Counted from the stretch's first letter, positions 1 to 5,310 are shown. The stretch is 5,773 nt of DNA from CAZJYC01 sp964550165 (GCA_964550165.1 CAZJYC010000112.1:1-5773), one strand, 5' to 3'. Numbers and translations: made by a program. The notes: generated by a model not told the origin, from the letters alone.

Positions 1-281
1 GCAGAGATTTCAGGCTTTAAGAGCTTTAAAGCAATTTCCTCTTTTATGCTCTTATCAAGGACTTTGTAGACTTTGCCCATCCCCCCTTTGCCCAGCTCTT
101 CAATAATCTGGTATCTTTCGCTAAAGGTAGTGCCCGGGATTAATTCTTCTTTTGGGGTTATGAGTGTCTTGGTTTGTGGAACAGAGGTTTCTTCTGCAGG
201 AAACAATTGGGTTCCGCATTCTCCACAAAATCTTTGGGTATCAGGGTTTTCAGAATGGCATTGAGGGCACTTCTTTCCCAT
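1..281 (-). CDS. Zinc-ribbon serine/threonine protein kinase, N-terminal part (runs off left edge)
   Basis: The ATG at 281 opens a frame that stays open to base 1 and gives 93 codons. The protein starts MGKKCPQC and has a four-cysteine zinc ribbon (C5, C8, C19, C22, ending CGECGTQL). A linker of about 25 residues follows, then the start of a Hanks-type kinase domain. RYQIIEELGKGGMGKVYKV (57-74) is the glycine-rich ATP loop, and IALKLL places the conserved ATP-binding lysine at K86. The catalytic loop, DFG motif and anything downstream lie outside the window, so activity cannot be judged. In known kinases of this type the kinase domain is cytosolic and is often followed by membrane, TPR or sensor domains. 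The Shine-Dalgarno is weak (AAGAGA), but a good promoter candidate lies just upstream. The same ribbon spacing opens the neighbouring RDD-like protein. The family call is secure; the full architecture is unknown. Confidence 0.9.
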   Translation of the reverse strand, partial: MGKKCPQCHSENPDTQRFCGECGTQLFPAEETSVPQTKTLITPKEELIPGTTFSERYQIIEELGKGGMGKVYKVLDKSIKEEIALKLLKPEIS

Positions 282-308
282 TGTTCTCTTTTTTCTGATT
301 TTTGGAAA

Positions 309-337
309 ACAATAACATTTAATCAGGAGAGTGTCAA
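309..337 (-). promoter_or_regulatory. Candidate sigma70 promoter of the kinase gene
   Basis: On the minus strand TTGACA (337-332) is followed after exactly 17 bases by TATTGT (314-309). The -35 is perfect and the -10 matches 4 of 6. Transcription would start near 302, about 20 bases before the kinase ATG at 281. The -35 overlaps the stop codon of the small membrane ORF just upstream, which is compatible with the kinase being transcribed on its own. Prediction from sequence only. Confidence 0.5.
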
Positions 338-495
338 AATGGAATATTCCTCAGAATCCAGAATGCAAGAATAATTCCAAATAATAGCCAAGTCCAAATA
401 GGTCCCAGAAAAACATTTGGCAGTGTTCGGCCTCGAACTATAAACGTACTGTAAGAAATAAAAACATAATCTAAAAATGGCAGTGACAATATCAT
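334..495 (-). CDS. Doubtful 53-residue two-helix membrane protein, or remnant of a larger one
   Basis: An ATG at 495 opens a 53-codon frame ending in TGA at 336-334. The product begins MILSLPFLDYVF and ends FGIILAFWILRNIPF. It has two hydrophobic stretches (about residues 1-20 and 28-48) separated by a basic turn, VRGRTL. The regular hydrophobic and aromatic pattern looks more like coding DNA than spacer. The ending resembles the tail of a polytopic membrane protein, possibly DUF2752-like, but I cannot confirm a family. A second frame just upstream (about 556-480) also reads plausibly (DPDLTKGKVWVISD) and would need a frameshift to join this one. It could therefore be the decayed 3' end of a larger gene. 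The Shine-Dalgarno is weak (GGGTGA, somewhat far upstream). A small real gene, a pseudogene remnant and chance are all possible. Confidence 0.3.
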   Translation of the reverse strand: MILSLPFLDYVFISYSTFIVRGRTLPNVFLGPIWTWLLFGIILAFWILRNIPF

Positions 496-633
496 TATCT
501 GAAATCACCCAGACCTTTCCCTTTGTCAAATCAGGATCATGAAAAATATTGGCCTCTCAGAAAGTCGCTTCAGACGAAAGGGTAAAAGAAAGGTTTCTCG
601 GGAGAAATCTTCAATTGGGCGGGAACTCGTCCA
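496..633. other. Spacer downstream of the RDD-like gene, no convincing gene
   Basis: This is the upper part of the 352-bp stretch between the kinase start and the RDD-like stop. Stops interrupt all minus-strand frames, and no plus-strand frame looks coding. Reading leftward from the RDD-like stop there is a short perfect inverted repeat, TTTCTC-CC-GAGAAA (607-594), followed by CCTTTCTTTT. This is at best a weak terminator, because the stem is AT-rich and the loop very tight. Near 556-480 a short open stretch hints at lost coding sequence continuing into the small membrane ORF. Confidence 0.35.
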
Positions 634-1809
634 TCAATCCTCTTTAGAGAAAAGCCTGTCACCCGGCGTCTCCCCCAGCAAAAGCATGAAGAAGGAATAG
701 TAAAGAACGAGAAGAACGAGATAAAAGCCGAGAACTTGAATAGCTGAGGCAGATATCAATCTAAAAATCGAGACAGCCGTCAGTCGGGAGGCAATCCAGA
801 GGGAAATAAGCCAGAGGGCAGCGATGGAAAGAAAGTCAAAGGCCCTGGATTCAAGCCAGGTAATCCATCGCGAGGGCCTTCTCCGCCTCAAGGCCTCTTT
901 CTTGAGCTGGATTTCCCGGTCGAAAGGAAGGCTTATCTGCTCCACTCCTCTACGGAGCTCAGCGCCTGTCTCGGGGAGAGGGAATTCCTCTCTTATAGTT
1001 GCCTCTTCTTCCTCGACTTCAATCTCTCCCAGCTCAGGCCCCTCTTTTTCTTCCGCTGCGACTTCAAATTCCTGGGCTTCACCTTTTTTCATCTTCTCTG
1101 CCCAGGGAGGAAGTTCTTCCTCGGTCTTTGAAGTTTCCGGCTCGATCTCTTTGGGCCTCAGTGGAATTTCTTCCTCTGGAATCTCTTCTTCTTTGTTGAT
1201 GGATTTGAGAAAACTCTCAATCTCTGCTTTTTCTCTATCCTCAGTTGCCGGCACTTTTGGAGCTTCTTTTTCGGCCTTCTCATCCTTCAGGGATTCAAGA
1301 AATTTTTCGATCTCTTCCCTCTCTTTTGTCCGGGCATCGGGAATCTGGTCAAGCTCTTCAGTCTTAAAGGCTATCTTTCCGCTCTTCGTAAACATCTCTC
1401 CACTCTCCGGAATGACGGGTTTTTTCTCCTTGATGGAGATTTCCTCTTCTGTCTCTATTTTCTCCGGCTGACCAGGCGGAAGTTTTTCCTTCAGAGTTTC
1501 CGAGACTTTTTTTGCTCTATTAGCTCTTTCCTTCTTAACAGACTCCAGGAATTTCTCGATCTCCTCTTTCTCTTCCTCCTCGGTCTCAGCCGCTTCTTTT
1601 AATATATCTGTTTTGGATGCTGTCTTTTCTTTTTCTGCCTGCTCCAGCTTTTCTGGCGGAAGCTCGTCCTCATCCACAATTTTATCACCTGGGATTTCTT
1701 CTTCGATGAACTCATCCTCGGGAAAAAGAAGCTGTGTGCCGCAATTGGAACAGTATCCTGACGACTCGTCGATGATGGCTTTACAGTAAGGGCACCTTTT
1801 AATGGCCAT
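634..1809 (-). CDS. Zinc-ribbon, glutamate-rich linker, RDD-like membrane protein
   Basis: The protein has 391 residues in three parts. Residues 6-23 form a zinc ribbon (C6, C9, C20, C23; CPYC then CSNCGTQL). Residues 30-310 are an extremely Glu/Lys-rich, low-complexity linker, probably disordered or coiled, holding three copies of an EIEKFLES-type motif (82-90, 165-173, 195-203). Residues 311-391 are a compact membrane module: a basic patch RRRRPSR, helix 1 (about 324-343) entered by SRAFDFL, helix 2 (about 353-378), then LLGETPGDRLF. The Arg-Asp pair in helix 1 and the G-x-TPG-x-R segment match the RDD family. RDD domains usually continue past this motif with further membrane sequence, but this one stops seven residues later. 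By the positive-inside rule both ends face the cytoplasm. RDD domains are mostly of unknown function, some linked to transport. The ATG at 1809 places the ribbon at the very N-terminus. Domain calls are firm; the role is unknown. Confidence 0.88.
   Translation of the reverse strand: MAIKRCPYCKAIIDESSGYCSNCGTQLLFPEDEFIEEEIPGDKIVDEDELPPEKLEQAEKEKTASKTDILKEAAETEEEEKEEIEKFLESVKKERANRAKKVSETLKEKLPPGQPEKIETEEEISIKEKKPVIPESGEMFTKSGKIAFKTEELDQIPDARTKEREEIEKFLESLKDEKAEKEAPKVPATEDREKAEIESFLKSINKEEEIPEEEIPLRPKEIEPETSKTEEELPPWAEKMKKGEAQEFEVAAEEKEGPELGEIEVEEEEATIREEFPLPETGAELRRGVEQISLPFDREIQLKKEALRRRRPSRWITWLESRAFDFLSIAALWLISLWIASRLTAVSIFRLISASAIQVLGFYLVLLVLYYSFFMLLLGETPGDRLFSKED
1201..1566 (-). repeat. 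Three copies of an EIEKFLES-type motif in the RDD-like gene
   Basis: Three 27-base units at 1566-1540, 1317-1291 and 1227-1201 encode EEIEKFLES, EEIEKFLES and AEIESFLKS. The first two give identical peptides but differ at several third positions (TTCCTGGAGTCT against TTTCTTGAATCC). They have therefore been kept at the protein level rather than copied recently. Each sits after a charged run and before another, like a short amphipathic helix or docking motif strung along a disordered linker. Confidence 0.75.
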
Positions 1810-1816
1810 TGCCTTA

Positions 1817-1846
1817 TTTATAAGACGAAAAATATCCTCTTGTCAA
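1817..1846 (-). promoter_or_regulatory. Candidate sigma70 promoter of the RDD-like gene, giving a leaderless or near-leaderless mRNA
   Basis: On the minus strand a perfect TTGACA (1846-1841) is followed after 18 bases by TATAAA (1822-1817), or after 17 bases by TTATAA. Only seven bases separate the -10 from the ATG at 1809, so the transcription start should fall at or within a few bases of the start codon. A perfect 10-bp palindrome, TTGAGCTCAA (1847-1856), abuts the -35 on its upstream side and could be an operator. The sequence AAGG just before the ATG could act as a Shine-Dalgarno only in a longer transcript reading in from the iron-sulphur gene. Confidence 0.55.
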
Positions 1847-1874
1847 TTGAGCTCAAGCGAGGCTGGATATATTC

Positions 1875-2942
1875 CTAGCAAAGTTTGCCCCGGACTCTTG
1901 CTAACTTCAATAAGGCTTCCCGCCAATTCCTGGGGACATCGGGCTGCTCAGATTCAGGTTTGCGGATAAGAACAAGAGAACCTGTGGGGCAGGTGGAAAC
2001 ACACAGCCCACAGCCGATGCAGCGGTCAATGTTATGAACCACTTTGTTGTCTACCAACTCAAGAGCTTCCATCTGACAGCGTTCGATACAAGTCCCGCAT
2101 CCATCACATGTCGAAGCGTCGGCAGCGGCTACAAAAGCCGAGGAAACTATGCTAGCTGGCCTGGGGTGCCGTTTGATTGTCCTGAGCACTCCGCAGCAAC
2201 AGCCGCAACAGCAGCAGATGTTCCCAGCTTGCTGAGCGTTGCCTGGCTGGAGGACTAAGCCGGCCCTATCAGCCTCCTTGAGGATCTCCAGGGCTTCCTT
2301 CTGGTCGATGAGCCGGCCAAGACCGTTCCGTAGATAATAATCTGCGCCCCTTCCCAGGACTAAGCAGGTTTCAAGGGGTTTGTTACAGCCTTCGCCCATC
2401 ATGTTCCTTTCCCGCCGGCAGATGCAGGGTGCCACCGCAATCCTGTTTTGAGCTTTCACCAGCTCCTCTGCTCTCTCGTAAGGCATGACTTCAAGCTGCA
2501 CAGGTATGCTTTGTCCCACAGGAACCGTGCGGAGCTGGGGAGCTTTCTTCCAGGTTTCGACATCCAGGAGAAAGGGCATATACTCGTCCATATCTCGAAT
2601 GAGCTCTGAATCCAGGTCATTGACATGGAACTCCCAGATTCCTATCACATATTGGAGGGTCATGTACCTCGGAGGCTGACCTTGGGATTCAATCCTGTAG
2701 ATAAGCCCTTTTCTGGCCATCTCCTCCAGGCGCCGCGCGGTTTCATCAGGGCTGAGTTGAGCCCGACGGGCAATCACCTCGGCTTCTTCGGGAAGCAGAG
2801 TCAGCTTCAGAGCCAGCCTTGCTTCTTCAGGAGTAAAGAGCCGGCGGAGGATGCGCAGTTCCACCCCGCTCTTGGTCGGAGGGAACCCTCCTGGAAGGTT
2901 GTCCAGATGCTTGGCTAACTTCTTATAGATATTTTCTGCCAT
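1875..2942 (-). CDS. 4Fe-4S polyferredoxin-type protein with winged-helix-like N-terminus
   Basis: The protein has 355 residues and 20 cysteines. Residues about 26-85 are helical and end in a winged-helix-like ARRLEEMARKGLIYRI segment, as in MarR/ArsR-type folds. A middle domain (about 95-235) contains C173-x-C175, C186 and C193, a possible extra metal or cluster site. NICCCCGCCCGVL (241-253) packs seven cysteines into eight residues. The C-terminus has two classic 4Fe-4S motifs, CDGCGTCIERC (279-289) and CIGCGLCVSTCP (308-319). In each, three of the cysteines plus the last cysteine of the other motif would ligate two cubane clusters. There is no signal peptide or membrane helix, so it is cytosolic. 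I recognise the overall type (an uncharacterised 4Fe-4S family of anaerobes) but know no assigned reaction. Electron carrier, redox sensor or maturation factor are all possible. It lies 65 bp upstream of the RDD-like gene on the same strand. The Shine-Dalgarno is weak. Confidence 0.9.
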   Translation of the reverse strand: MAENIYKKLAKHLDNLPGGFPPTKSGVELRILRRLFTPEEARLALKLTLLPEEAEVIARRAQLSPDETARRLEEMARKGLIYRIESQGQPPRYMTLQYVIGIWEFHVNDLDSELIRDMDEYMPFLLDVETWKKAPQLRTVPVGQSIPVQLEVMPYERAEELVKAQNRIAVAPCICRRERNMMGEGCNKPLETCLVLGRGADYYLRNGLGRLIDQKEALEILKEADRAGLVLQPGNAQQAGNICCCCGCCCGVLRTIKRHPRPASIVSSAFVAAADASTCDGCGTCIERCQMEALELVDNKVVHNIDRCIGCGLCVSTCPTGSLVLIRKPESEQPDVPRNWREALLKLARVRGKLC

Positions 2943-3003
2943 TCTTTATCATCGGAACGATTAAGTCTTGTCCCACAGTTTCCTCAAAAGAAGCTATTAG
3001 CAG

Positions 3004-3016
3004 GATTCTTAGAATC
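3004..3016. promoter_or_regulatory. Possible operator: inverted repeat at the iron-sulphur gene promoter
   Basis: GATTCT-T-AGAATC is a perfect 6-1-6 inverted repeat. It overlaps the inner edge of the predicted leftward -10 (3019-3014) and spans the expected transcription start near 3007. A bound repressor there would block transcription. Short perfect dyads of this size are expected by chance about once in a spacer this long, so the position, not the symmetry, is the argument. Confidence 0.3.
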
Positions 3017-3042
3017 ATATTTAGGACACTTCATCGCGTCAG
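3014..3042 (-). promoter_or_regulatory. Candidate promoter of the iron-sulphur gene
   Basis: On the minus strand CTGACG (3042-3037, 4 of 6 consensus) is followed after 17 bases by TATGAT (3019-3014, 5 of 6). The start would be near 3007, leaving a 5' leader of about 65 bases before the ATG at 2942. A weaker alternative nearer the gene pairs TTGAGG with TTAATC. Confidence 0.4.
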
Positions 3043-3201
3043 GCTTTTAAAATTTTTATAATCGAGACTCTTATTTTTCTCCCCATCTGAGTCCTAATTT
3101 TTTATCTTATTATAAAGAAAAATTCAAGCCATATGATCCTGAATCAATCGCCTCTTAGGTTTGTCAATCTGATAGAAATTCATGAAAGAAAATAAAATCT
3201 T

Positions 3202-3235
3202 CCTTCCTGTGCGAAATGACAGAAGGTCTATTTTT
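3202..3235 (+). terminator. Terminator-like hairpin in the divergent spacer
   Basis: CCTT-c-CTGT (3202-3210) pairs with ACAG-AAGG (3219-3226) around an 8-base loop, giving eight base pairs with one bulged C. TCTATTTTT follows directly. Read on the other strand the same stem is followed by AAGATTTTATTTTC, so it could also act leftward. No gene ends nearby on either strand, so its purpose is unclear. It may end an unannotated small RNA, insulate the two promoters, or be a chance or decayed repeat. Confidence 0.3.
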
Positions 3236-3268
3236 GTCGGGTTTTCTTGTTCTTCCTTCATGAGAAAT

Positions 3269-3282
3269 TGTCAATCTTGACA
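3269..3282. promoter_or_regulatory. Possible operator upstream of the hydrolase gene
   Basis: TGTCAA-TC-TTGACA is a perfect 6-2-6 inverted repeat centred about 100 bases upstream of the predicted hydrolase transcription start. The ten bases TTGTCAATCT (3268-3277) recur exactly at 3161-3170. TTGACA here could instead be an unused -35, since no good -10 lies 17 bases downstream. Chance occurrence is quite possible. Confidence 0.25.
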
Positions 3283-3340
3283 GGAGAAGCATTCAAAACC
3301 GGACATTTTCACTTTGCCTTGACAAAAGAGATTTTTTATT

Positions 3341-3369
3341 TTGACTTCATGTTTTTCCCGTGCTATAAG
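3341..3369 (+). promoter_or_regulatory. Candidate sigma70 promoter of the hydrolase gene
   Basis: TTGACT (3341-3346) and TATAAG (3364-3369) are separated by exactly 17 bases, and each matches consensus in 5 of 6 positions. The transcript would start near 3376 and have a leader of about 48 bases, containing the strong ribosome site before the ATG at 3424. Another TTGACA at 3319-3324 lacks a partner -10. Confidence 0.6.
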
Positions 3370-3411
3370 TTTCGAGCCGGGAATCATAGAGACAATATCT
3401 TCAATAAGGAA

Positions 3412-3417
3412 AGGAGG
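3412..3417 (+). promoter_or_regulatory. Strong Shine-Dalgarno that fixes the hydrolase start
   Basis: AGGAGG inside GGAAAGGAGG lies six bases before the ATG at 3424. This is the only strong ribosome site near the gene, and the start it selects places a signal peptide at the N-terminus. The more upstream in-frame ATG at 3247 is therefore not the real start. Confidence 0.85.
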
Positions 3418-3423
3418 CTCATC

Positions 3424-5310
3424 ATGAAAAGACAAAAAAATTCTCTTTGGCTTCCGATTGCTCTGCTTGTCCTAATCGGTTTTTCGGCATCAACTATTCC
3501 CTCATTTCAAGAGAATTCCGATCTCCGCGCCAAATATGACAAAGCAGAGTATATGATTCCGATGCGAGACGGCGTTAAGCTCTACACCCAGGTTTACACA
3601 CCCAAAGACAAGAGCCAAGGATATCCCATCATGCTCTTTCGAACTCCTTATTCCGTCGGTCATTATGGGCCTCAAACGACCAGACGCTACTTGGGTCCAA
3701 ATTGGCAATTTACTGAAGAAGGTTTTATCTTCGTCTATCAAGATGTCAGAGGAAAGTTACAGTCAGAAGGGGAGTTTGTGGTCATGAAACCTGTCAAACC
3801 CGAAAAACGCAGCCCTCAGGATACAGACGAAAGCAGCGATACATACGATACGATTGAGTGGCTGCTTGAAAACATCCCTAATCATAATGGCCGCGCGGGA
3901 CAATGGGGAATTTCCTACCCCGGCTGGCAGACTGTCATGGGAATGATCGATGCTCATCCGGCGCTGAAAGCCTCTTCGCCCCAGGCTTCTCCTTCTGATA
4001 TGTGGATCGGGGATGATTTCCACCACAACGGCGCATTCCGCCTCATGTATACCTTCGGCTGGTTGGCCTGGAATGCCCAGGCCAGGACAGGCCCAACACA
4101 GGACCGCGTCAGAGGTTTTGACTATGGAACGCCTGATGGGTACAAATTCTTTTTGGAGCTGGGCCCGGTTTCCAACGTGGATAAAAAATACTTCCATGGC
4201 CTCGTTCCCACCTGGAATGAATACATGGAACATGGCGAGTATGATGAATACTGGAAAAAACAGAATGTCCTTCAGCATCTCAACAACATCAAGCATCCTG
4301 TTTTGAATGTTGCCGGCTGGTTTGATGCCGAAGATTTTTACGGTCCCATGAGCATCTACTACACCATTGAGAAGAAAAACCCGGATAATAAGAGCCTTCT
4401 TGTGGTTGGACCCTGGCTTCACGGAGGATGGGCGCAGATGGACGGAGATGCCCTGGGAAACATTCGCTTTGACTCAAAAACAGGTGAATACTACAGGAAG
4501 GAAGTGGAGTTTCCATTTTTTGTTTACCACCTGAAAGACAAAGGGAAAATGGATCTGCCTGAGGCATTGGTTTTTGAGACCGGATCCAACCAATGGAAAT
4601 CTTACGACCGCTGGCCACCGAAAGAAGCGGCAGAGAAGAATCTCTATTTCCACGCAAATGGAAAGCTCTCTTTTGCACTGCCAAAGGAAAAGTCTGACAG
4701 CGCCTATGATTCCTACGTCAGCGACCCGAACAAGCCAGTTCCATACACCCAGGAGATTCGAACATCCCAGGGTCATCTCTGGATGGTGGAAGACCAGAGG
4801 TTTGCAGCCCGCCGGCCAGATGTGCTCGTCTATCAAACCGATGTCCTGACCGAAGATGTGACCATTGCCGGCCCGATTATAGCCAGCCTTTATGTCTCCA
4901 CGACCGGCACGGATGCAGACTGGATTGTCAAAATGATCGATGTTTTTCCAGGGGACTATCCCGATAACAAGCCCAATCCTTGCAATGTGAGGATGGGAGA
5001 CTTCGAGATGCTGGTCGGGGCAGATGTTTTTCGCGGAAAGTACCGAAACAGCTTTGAAAGGCCCGAGCCTTTTGTGCCGGACAAAGTAACAAAGATCGAG
5101 TATGACCTGAGGGATAAATACCATTGCTTTCGTAAAGGACACAGGATCATGGTCCAGGTTCAGAGCACATGGTTTCCCTTAATTGACCGCAATCCCCAGA
5201 AGTTTGTTGACATTTATCAGGCGAAGGAATCAGATTTTCAAAAGGCGACTCATAGAATCTACCGGTCCGCAGAATATCCTTCCTGTCTTAAGCTGAGAAT
5301 CCTGAAATAG
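3424..5310 (+). CDS. Secreted CocE/NonD-family alpha/beta hydrolase (S15-like acyl esterase/peptidase)
   Basis: The protein has 628 residues. Residues 1-23 are a signal peptide (MKRQKN, then a hydrophobic core to GFSAS). No lipobox cysteine follows, so it is likely periplasmic or secreted. The alpha/beta-hydrolase domain spans about 40-335 and shows the family landmarks. RTPY supplies the oxyanion-hole tyrosine (Y76), and YQDVRGKLQSEG is at 105-116. The nucleophile elbow GISYPG has S164. GWFDAEDFYG carries the acid, most likely D301. GPWLHGG carries H333. Residues about 190-290 form the helical cap. From about 360 to 625 runs the jelly-roll domain of X-Pro dipeptidyl-peptidase/CocE proteins (MVEDQRFAARRPDVLVY onward). 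Length and triad are normal, and the gene appears intact. Relatives hydrolyse esters, beta-lactam side-chain amides or Xaa-Pro peptides; the sequence does not settle the substrate. It is monocistronic and convergent with the next gene. Confidence 0.93.
   Translation: MKRQKNSLWLPIALLVLIGFSASTIPSFQENSDLRAKYDKAEYMIPMRDGVKLYTQVYTPKDKSQGYPIMLFRTPYSVGHYGPQTTRRYLGPNWQFTEEGFIFVYQDVRGKLQSEGEFVVMKPVKPEKRSPQDTDESSDTYDTIEWLLENIPNHNGRAGQWGISYPGWQTVMGMIDAHPALKASSPQASPSDMWIGDDFHHNGAFRLMYTFGWLAWNAQARTGPTQDRVRGFDYGTPDGYKFFLELGPVSNVDKKYFHGLVPTWNEYMEHGEYDEYWKKQNVLQHLNNIKHPVLNVAGWFDAEDFYGPMSIYYTIEKKNPDNKSLLVVGPWLHGGWAQMDGDALGNIRFDSKTGEYYRKEVEFPFFVYHLKDKGKMDLPEALVFETGSNQWKSYDRWPPKEAAEKNLYFHANGKLSFALPKEKSDSAYDSYVSDPNKPVPYTQEIRTSQGHLWMVEDQRFAARRPDVLVYQTDVLTEDVTIAGPIIASLYVSTTGTDADWIVKMIDVFPGDYPDNKPNPCNVRMGDFEMLVGADVFRGKYRNSFERPEPFVPDKVTKIEYDLRDKYHCFRKGHRIMVQVQSTWFPLIDRNPQKFVDIYQAKESDFQKATHRIYRSAEYPSCLKLRILK

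Larger units (their letters stand above)
2943..3423. promoter_or_regulatory. 481-bp AT-rich divergent regulatory spacer
   Basis: This stretch separates the leftward iron-sulphur gene from the rightward hydrolase gene. I see no gene in it. The open frame running from 3247 into the hydrolase is simply an upstream extension, because the signal peptide and ribosome site both point to 3424. The spacer holds a promoter candidate for each direction (3042-3014 leftward, 3341-3369 rightward), a dyad at 3004-3016, a dyad at 3269-3282 and a terminator-like hairpin at 3202-3235. The part from about 3045 to 3125 is very AT-rich. It contains a perfect TATAAT at 3057-3062 with no matching -35 at normal spacing. 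Confidence 0.6.

Noticed and set aside
73..374. Two overlapping plus-strand frames of 63 and 66 codons
   Set aside because: Both are antisense to the kinase start, whose zinc ribbon and ATP loop are unmistakable.
323..529. 68-codon minus-strand frame starting at TTG
   Set aside because: Its downstream half is in a different frame from the more protein-like 53-residue ORF and reads as random sequence. Only its first part looks plausible, as a possible remnant.
594..607. Rho-independent terminator after the RDD-like gene
   Set aside because: The TTTCTC/GAGAAA stem is AT-rich with a two-base loop and an interrupted T-run, so it is too weak to call as a separate feature.
824..1471. 215-codon Ser-rich plus-strand frame
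   Set aside because: It is antisense to the Glu-rich linker of the RDD-like gene. Glu codons read backwards give Ser/Leu/Phe-rich sequence with no domain and no ribosome site.
2034..2918. Three plus-strand frames opposite the iron-sulphur gene
   Set aside because: They are antisense shadows of a gene with clear 4Fe-4S motifs and have no domains of their own.
3247..3423. 59-codon N-terminal extension of the hydrolase
   Set aside because: The strong AGGAGG at 3412 and the signal peptide place the start at 3424, and the extension would overlap the predicted promoter.
3763..4422. 219-codon minus-strand frame inside the hydrolase gene
   Set aside because: It lies wholly opposite conserved catalytic sequence of the hydrolase (S164, D301) and shows no recognisable domain, so it is a shadow frame.
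4474..5142. 222-codon minus-strand frame inside the hydrolase gene
   Set aside because: It is antisense to the jelly-roll domain, with erratic composition and no start signal.
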